Shown here one piece after another: positions 7,133 through 10,686 of a DNA stretch of 10,686 nucleotides; within the stretch, counting starts at the first letter, position 1; every line of letters begins with the position of its first letter. The position numbers and the translations under genes are program-made. Source of the DNA: Bog-756 sp036511155 (GTDB taxonomy: Bacteria > Actinomycetota > Acidimicrobiia > Acidimicrobiales > RAAP-2); assembly GCA_036511155.1 (NCBI GenBank), contig DATCCR010000215.1:1-10686 (forward strand), given 5' to 3'. The notes beneath the pieces were generated by a model. The model was not told where the DNA came from. It worked only from the letters and a program-made list of their open reading frames with translations, and did not search any database.

Positions 7133-8920
7133 TCACCAGGAGATGGTCTGGGCCTTCTCGTCGGTGAAGGCCCGGCCGCCGACCGTCCACCGTTCGGACG
7201 GCACCCGGGCCGAAGGCACCACGGACATGGTGCCGTGGGACGTGGGCAGGTGGAACCGGACCACCACCGTGGCCGTGGCTCCCTGGTGGATCACGATCGG
7301 CGCGGCCACCAGCCACGTGGGGCCCTCGACCCCGTTGGCCGACGCCGGTCCCGCGCCGGTGATCGAGACGTCGCGGGCTGCGCCCGGCAGGTTGTCGGCC
7401 ACCAATCCGGCGTAGTCGCCGTAGACGAGCGGGAGGCCGGGGAAGGGCCCGGCGATGAACTGCGACTGGCCGCCGGGGGTCTGGTTGGCCAGTTCGGTGG
7501 TGAGGGTGACCGCCGTACCCGTGCCGTCGGAACGGGTGGTCACATGGACCGACACCGCCAGGTACTGGTCCAGCTTGTTGCCACCTTGGCTCACCACGTT
7601 GACGGCCAGCGAGTTCGGGGCCAGGCTGCCGCTGGCCCCGGCCGCCACCCACGCCGCCTGGTCCACGGGATTCGACGACCACACCATGAGGTGTCGGCCG
7701 GCAACCGCCCCCGACACGGCCGTGGCCAGGCCGCGCAAGTTGGTCGACTGGCCCTGGAGCTGGCGGAGCACCGACGAGGCGATGGCCCCCAGCGCGTCTT
7801 CCCGCGTGGCGTTCTCACCCGAGTTGTCGGACAGCCCGGCGTACTGGTCGTGCAGCAGGTACTGCTCGACGTTGCCGGCGTCCAGGGTGAGTGAGCCCAC
7901 CTGGACCGGCCCGGTGGCGGTCATGATCTGGCGCAGGCCGGCGATGTCGAGGGCCAGAACCCCGTTCACCTGCTGGCCGGTACGGGCCACCCACATCCGA
8001 GCCGCCAGATCGGCCGTCACGTCGAACTGTGGGGTGACCCCGAGGTTGCGCCAGTCGACGCCGGGCAGGAGCCAACCCCAATTCCGCTGGAGGTCGCCCG
8101 TGACCGTCACCTGGCCGGGAGCGAGGGCCAGCCGGCCCGACTGAGCGAGGTCGGCAAGGTGGACCGAGCCGTCGGCGGTCGAGGCCGTGCCCACCTCGAG
8201 GAAGGCGCCTGAGCCGGCCCGCATCTCGGCGTTGTTGCCGGCCAGCACGAGGTAGGACTGGGGGCCCTGCAGGATGGTGGCGGTCACCGCCGACACCCCG
8301 GCCGCCTTCACCAGTCGGCTCCGGGCATCGTCGAGCTGGTGGACGAACTGGTCGTGCTTGCGGGCCAGCGGGCCCACCAGGGCCTGGGCGGGTCCGGTGT
8401 CGATGGCCGACAGTTGGCGGGCGTCGGCGACCGACAGCACCCACAGACGCCGGAGCGACTGCACCCGCTGTGGGCCTGCGCCGTGCGGCTGGTCCAGGAC
8501 GTCGTGGACCTGGGCGAGGAAGCCCGAGCCGATCGTCGCTACCTGCTCGGCCGCTGAACTCAGCGTCCGGGCCGAGCGCAGCTGGCGTCCGAGGACGGGC
8601 AGCCACGTGGCCGGGGCCATCCACGGGTGGGACAGGTCGGCGTGGGCGGCGGCGAACTCACCCGATGCCCGGTGGAGGGCGGCCTCGGTCGTCGACGCCG
8701 TGAGAGAGGTGGGGTCAGCGTCGGTACGGACGGCCTCGAGTTCGGAGAGGCCCCGCTGGTCGTGGTGATAGGCGGACCAGACGCCGCCGGCCACCACGAC
8801 GCCCCAGACGACCAGCACGGCCACGACACCGGCGGCCACCAGCCATCTGGTCCGTCGTCCACCCTGGGATTCACTCACCGTGTCACTCGATGCTCCTGGC
8901 GCGGGCGGGAACGGGGACAC
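7133..8920 (-). CDS. Membrane-anchored DUF4012 family protein, 595 aa
   Basis: GTG at 8920 to TGA at 7133-7135. After a short Pro/Ser-rich start and a basic RRTR stretch comes one transmembrane helix (residues ~26-49). The remainder is predicted to lie outside the membrane. The signature segment YLVLAGNNAEMRAGSGAFLE begins at residue 223 and matches the conserved core of DUF4012 proteins, where the usual form is N-N-x-E-x-R. The length is typical. DUF4012 proteins are repeatedly found in actinobacterial exopolysaccharide and cell-envelope loci, but their biochemical role is unknown. The start is uncertain. GTG 8878 (residue 15) is an alternative, with AGGAG 14 bases upstream, whereas only a G-run precedes GTG 8920. 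The gene is divergent from the sortase, and the possibly broken ORF follows it closely. Confidence 0.85.
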   Translation of the reverse strand: MSPFPPAPGASSDTVSESQGGRRTRWLVAAGVVAVLVVWGVVVAGGVWSAYHHDQRGLSELEAVRTDADPTSLTASTTEAALHRASGEFAAAHADLSHPWMAPATWLPVLGRQLRSARTLSSAAEQVATIGSGFLAQVHDVLDQPHGAGPQRVQSLRRLWVLSVADARQLSAIDTGPAQALVGPLARKHDQFVHQLDDARSRLVKAAGVSAVTATILQGPQSYLVLAGNNAEMRAGSGAFLEVGTASTADGSVHLADLAQSGRLALAPGQVTVTGDLQRNWGWLLPGVDWRNLGVTPQFDVTADLAARMWVARTGQQVNGVLALDIAGLRQIMTATGPVQVGSLTLDAGNVEQYLLHDQYAGLSDNSGENATREDALGAIASSVLRQLQGQSTNLRGLATAVSGAVAGRHLMVWSSNPVDQAAWVAAGASGSLAPNSLAVNVVSQGGNKLDQYLAVSVHVTTRSDGTGTAVTLTTELANQTPGGQSQFIAGPFPGLPLVYGDYAGLVADNLPGAARDVSITGAGPASANGVEGPTWLVAAPIVIHQGATATVVVRFHLPTSHGTMSVVPSARVPSERWTVGGRAFTDEKAQTISW

Positions 8921-8956
8921 CCCGGGGCCCGCAGGCGCAACGGACGGACCAGGAGG

Positions 8957-8962
8957 ATCGTA
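8957..8962 (-). promoter_or_regulatory. Candidate -10 element for the DUF4012 gene
   Basis: Minus-strand TACGAT (TANNNT) lies in the 107-bp divergent gap. It predicts a transcript start near 8950 and a leader of about 30 bases before GTG 8920 (about 70 before GTG 8878). No start codon lies 6 nt downstream, so unlike its neighbours this gene would not be leaderless. No -35 is evident. Confidence 0.3.
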
Positions 8963-9015
8963 CCGGAGAGCCCCGACCTGGAGGTGCGCGCCCGGGTGGT
9001 GCAGATCCGTACCGG

Positions 9016-9021
9016 TAGCAT
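9016..9021 (+). promoter_or_regulatory. -10 element of a probable leaderless promoter for the sortase gene
   Basis: TAGCAT, then CGACCC, then GTG at 9028. The hexamer fits TANNNT and the six-base spacing puts the transcription start at the start codon. No Shine-Dalgarno sequence precedes the GTG, which fits leaderless translation. Confidence 0.55.
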
Positions 9022-9027
9022 CGACCC

Positions 9028-9930
9028 GTGTCGTTCTCGACCTTCCGCGTGACCGTCGGGCGCGTCATCCTCGTGGCCGGCGTGCTGGTCCTGCTCTTCA
9101 TCCCCTACCTGCTGTGGGGGACGGGCCTCATCACGGCCCGGGCCCAGGCCGACCTCCGCCAGCAGTTCGCCGAGGTCCAGCGAGCCCATCACGCCCCGGC
9201 CGCCCTGCACCCGCCCGCACCGACGCTGGGTGCCCCGGTCGTGGCGCCTGTCATTCCGCCACCGGCACCCGGCGGACCGGTCGGGATTCTCCAGATCCCC
9301 AAGATCGCCGTGTCCATGGTGGTGGTCGAGGGCACCGACGCCGACCAGCTGCGGGCGGGGCCGGGCCACTACCCGGGCACACCGCTTCCGGGGGAGTCCG
9401 GAAATGTCGCCATCGCCGGCCATCGGACCACCTACCTCCACCCGTTCTACGACCTCGACGCGCTGGGCATCGGGGACGCCATCGACGTCTGGACCGTCCA
9501 GGGGATCTTCGTGTACCACGTGACCTCCAGCCGGGCCGTCGATCCGACGGACGTGGCCGTTGTGGCTCCCACGCCGACCCCGATGCTCACCCTCACCACG
9601 TGCAATCCGCGCTACAGCGCGACCCAACGCCTGGTGGTCCAAGCCGCGCTGGTGGCCGACGTGCTCACCAAGACGACGACGCCGGTCACCGCTCCGCCCC
9701 ACCCCAGGGCGACGGCACCCCTCGCCGACACGGCGATCCGGAAGAACTGGTGGGCGGCGATCGGATGGGGCCTGGCCGTGGTGGCGCTGGTCATCGGCCT
9801 CTGGGTGCTCGCCACCCGACTGGACGGGAGACGCCGACTGGCCGTGGTCGTCGGCGGGACAGCGGTGTGGCTGGTCGTGGTCTACCTGTTCTTCGGTGCA
9901 CTGGCCCCGCTACTACCGGCCAGCTACTGA
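9028..9930 (+). CDS. Sortase (class E-like) transpeptidase with extra C-terminal membrane helices, 300 aa
   Basis: GTG at 9028 to TGA at 9928-9930. An N-terminal membrane anchor (residues ~11-30) is followed by a Pro-rich spacer and the sortase beta-barrel, which opens with GILQIPKIAV. The catalytic residues are visible: H132 in IAGHRTT, C192 in LTLTTCNPR and R201 in SATQRLVV. TLTTC-N-P and GHR are typical of actinobacterial class E sortases, which cleave L-(P/A)-x-T-G sorting signals and attach the protein to the cell wall. Two further hydrophobic helices (~241-262 and ~271-295) follow the catalytic domain. They are not needed in most sortases and would place the enzyme on three membrane spans. 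The convergent neighbour encodes an LPFTG protein, the obvious candidate substrate. Class assignment is by motif only. Confidence 0.92.
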   Translation: MSFSTFRVTVGRVILVAGVLVLLFIPYLLWGTGLITARAQADLRQQFAEVQRAHHAPAALHPPAPTLGAPVVAPVIPPPAPGGPVGILQIPKIAVSMVVVEGTDADQLRAGPGHYPGTPLPGESGNVAIAGHRTTYLHPFYDLDALGIGDAIDVWTVQGIFVYHVTSSRAVDPTDVAVVAPTPTPMLTLTTCNPRYSATQRLVVQAALVADVLTKTTTPVTAPPHPRATAPLADTAIRKNWWAAIGWGLAVVALVIGLWVLATRLDGRRRLAVVVGGTAVWLVVVYLFFGALAPLLPASY

Positions 9931-9931
9931 C

Positions 9932-9972
9932 GGCGCGCCTCGGGTCGGAGAGCGACCGCATGCGGGCGCGCC
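9932..9972. terminator. Nested hairpin between convergent sortase and LPFTG genes
   Basis: Two copies of the self-complementary octamer GGCGCGCC (9932-9939 and 9965-9972) can pair as an outer 8-bp stem. Inside, GGTCG (9943-9947) and CGACC (9953-9957) form a 5-bp stem with a GAGAG loop. It lies in the 90-base gap between the two stop codons and would fold on either strand. This fits a bidirectional, T-tract-less terminator. Confidence 0.4.
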
Positions 9973-10020
9973 AGACCAGACGTACTCGAACTGGCGGCCA
10001 GGCGGAGTGTCGCTCCAGGC

Positions 10021-10332
10021 TCAGGCGGAGCGGCGGCGGCGGGCGAGGACCCCGCCGATCACGACGGCACCGATGCCGACCGCGGCGAGCTCACCGATGT
10101 CGGCTCCCGTGAAGGGGAGCGACGACGAGCCGTTGACCGTGGCCGCGGCGGTGTGCACCGGCTCCGTCGAAGGGGTCGTCGGCGGGGGCACGGAGGTCGG
10201 GCTCACGGTGGGCGGCGTGCAGCCGGTGTAGCAGGTGGTGTCCGCTCCGGCGACCGTCGGGACGGCGAACATCGAGGTCACGGCGAGGCCGGCTCCGATG
10301 CAGATGCGCTGGGTCCACTTCATGGTCTTCAT
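10021..10332 (-). CDS. Small secreted LPFTG sortase-substrate protein, 103 aa
   Basis: ATG at 10332 to TGA at 10021-10023. A signal peptide (basic MKTMKWTQR, hydrophobic core, cleavage after V-A-G-A at residue 30) leads into DTTCYTGCTPP, with a cysteine pair C34/C38. A Pro/Thr/Ser-rich stalk follows to ~residue 70. The C-terminus is a textbook sorting signal: LPFTG at 72-76, a hydrophobic helix (~79-97) and the tail RRRRSA. The mature wall-bound part is only ~45 residues, so it may be a spacer-type or minor surface protein rather than an enzyme. GGAGGAGAGG just upstream is a strong ribosome binding site for ATG 10332; the ATG at 10323 is a less well placed alternative. It is convergent with the sortase, its likely processing enzyme. 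The exact role is unknown. Confidence 0.9.
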   Translation of the reverse strand: MKTMKWTQRICIGAGLAVTSMFAVPTVAGADTTCYTGCTPPTVSPTSVPPPTTPSTEPVHTAAATVNGSSSLPFTGADIGELAAVGIGAVVIGGVLARRRRSA

Positions 10333-10391
10333 GTCGCCCTCTCCTCCGGGAGTTCCCGGTCCCGCTGGAGACGGTCCACCCGTCTCCCCAT
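10329..10391 (-). CDS. Possible 20-codon upstream ORF overlapping the LPFTG gene start
   Basis: ATG at 10391-10389, preceded by AGGAG at a short distance of three bases, opens a 20-codon Arg/Glu-rich frame (six Arg). Its TGA overlaps the LPFTG start as ATGA (10332-10329). The ribosome binding site of the LPFTG gene lies inside it. The overlap would allow translational coupling. No homologue is recognised, and a chance ORF remains possible. Confidence 0.35.
   Translation of the reverse strand: MGRRVDRLQRDRELPEERAT
10346..10387 (-). promoter_or_regulatory. Two tandem hairpins in the leader of the LPFTG gene
   Basis: In minus-strand order, a perfect 8-bp stem GGAGACGG / CCGTCTCC (10387-10380 with 10374-10367) closes a 5-base loop. 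CCGGGA / TCCCGG (10359-10354 with 10351-10346) follows, directly abutting the ribosome binding site AGGAGAGG. The TCTCC strand of the first stem could alternatively pair with GGAGA of the ribosome binding site, giving two exclusive folds. Position suggests translational control; no known riboswitch class is recognised. Confidence 0.4.
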
Positions 10392-10470
10392 GTGCTCCTC
10401 ATTCCATCATGCACGTTGCTCCGCACATTCGCACGCCACCGGGTCCAACTGCAACCGATTCAGCACGATG

Positions 10471-10500
10471 GGTGGTCACACCACCATGATGTGTGGTCAA
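10471..10500. promoter_or_regulatory. Operator-like dyad and direct repeat upstream of the LPFTG gene
   Basis: GGTGGT-CAC-ACCACC (10471-10485) is a perfect inverted repeat with 6-bp arms. The heptamer GTGGTCA occurs twice, at 10472-10478 and 10493-10499, 21 bp apart (two helical turns). The second copy overlaps TTGACC (minus, 10500-10495), a fair -35 match, though no convincing -10 follows at 17-18 bp. A regulator site for the LPFTG transcript is plausible but unproven. Confidence 0.35.
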
Positions 10501-10523
10501 CCGGACAGCGATTCGGCGCCGGA

Positions 10524-10686
10524 TCAGGCAGGGACGACCTGGCCGAACGTGCTGCACAGCCCGAACGCCTCGATGAGCACGAAGGCCCCCACGATGGCCA
10601 GCACGACCGGCGTATGCCACCGAGAGCTCGACCGGGCCATGGGCGTGGGCATGTACCAGGCGGGCAACAGGCCTCCGCCGTGGCCC
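10524..10686 (-). CDS. C-terminus of a membrane protein of unknown function (5' end outside window)
   Basis: An open frame enters from the right edge and ends with TGA at 10526-10524. The visible 53-54 residues include GHGGGLLPAWYMPTPMAR, then a hydrophobic helix TPVVLAIVGAFVLIEAFGLC and the short tail STFGQVVPA. Third codon positions are almost all G or C, as in the other real genes, which supports coding. The Gly-rich, Trp/Tyr/Pro-containing stretch before the helix is not enough to name a family. The gene is upstream of, and co-oriented with, the LPFTG gene, with a gap of about 190 bases that holds the upstream ORF, hairpins and candidate operator. Confidence 0.7.
   Translation of the reverse strand, partial: GHGGGLLPAWYMPTPMARSSSRWHTPVVLAIVGAFVLIEAFGLCSTFGQVVPA

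Noticed and set aside
8879..8890. Three-codon minus-strand ORF (GTG-ACA-CGG-TGA) with AGGAG upstream, overlapping alternative start GTG 8878
   Set aside because: Too short to distinguish from chance, and it lies inside the DUF4012 reading frame if GTG 8920 is the start.
8880..10112. Plus-strand 410-codon frame over the sortase region
   Set aside because: Arg/Gly/Pro-rich shadow of the sortase, which has all three catalytic residues in another frame.
10091..10426. Minus-strand 111-codon frame overlapping the LPFTG gene
   Set aside because: It overlaps a gene with clear signal peptide and LPFTG sorting signal in another frame; its composition is Arg/His-rich shadow.

Overview
The window is GC-rich (about 70%) actinobacterial-type DNA with GTG and ATG starts and strong third-position GC. 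The secreted 42-residue repeats (core GGIFAFGDAGFYGSTG), the Thr-rich linker, a small LPFTG surface protein and probable leaderless mRNAs together suggest an uncultured or environmental member of the Acidimicrobiia. That placement is inference; there is no rRNA or marker gene here. The content looks like an exopolysaccharide / cell-surface locus.

Layout. 1-500 (+): C-terminal part of a GT4-type glycosyltransferase entering from the left. 558-1703 (-): a complete second GT4-type glycosyltransferase, convergent with the first. About 160 bases of upstream DNA separates it from a divergent, very large secreted protein, 1864-6036 (+, about 1390 aa). That protein has a signal peptide, an N-terminal propeller-like region, a clan GH-A glycoside hydrolase domain (NE acid/base and TEIGW nucleophile motifs), a discoidin/CBM-like domain, a Thr-rich stalk and six exact-period 42-residue repeats. 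6075-6695 (-): left-handed beta-helix acetyltransferase. 6748-7113 (-): a probably broken small ORF. 7133-8920 (-): membrane-anchored DUF4012 protein. 9028-9930 (+): sortase with His, Cys and Arg catalytic residues, divergent from DUF4012. 10021-10332 (-): small LPFTG-anchored protein, convergent with the sortase and preceded by an overlapping 20-codon upstream ORF with two hairpins. 10524-10686 (-): C-terminus of a membrane protein leaving on the right.

How they may work together (inference): the glycosyltransferases and the O-acetyltransferase would build and decorate a surface polysaccharide. DUF4012 proteins are commonly found in such loci. The secreted GH-A protein could trim, release or bind the polymer, and the sortase would fix the neighbouring LPFTG protein to the envelope.

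Three genes (glycosyltransferase 2, acetyltransferase, sortase) each have a TANNNT hexamer ending exactly 6 nt before the start codon. This is the signature of leaderless transcripts. The large hydrolase and the LPFTG gene instead have Shine-Dalgarno sequences. The most interesting spots are the repeat-bearing hydrolase, the upstream-ORF/hairpin leader of the LPFTG gene and the frameshifted ORF at 6748-7113.
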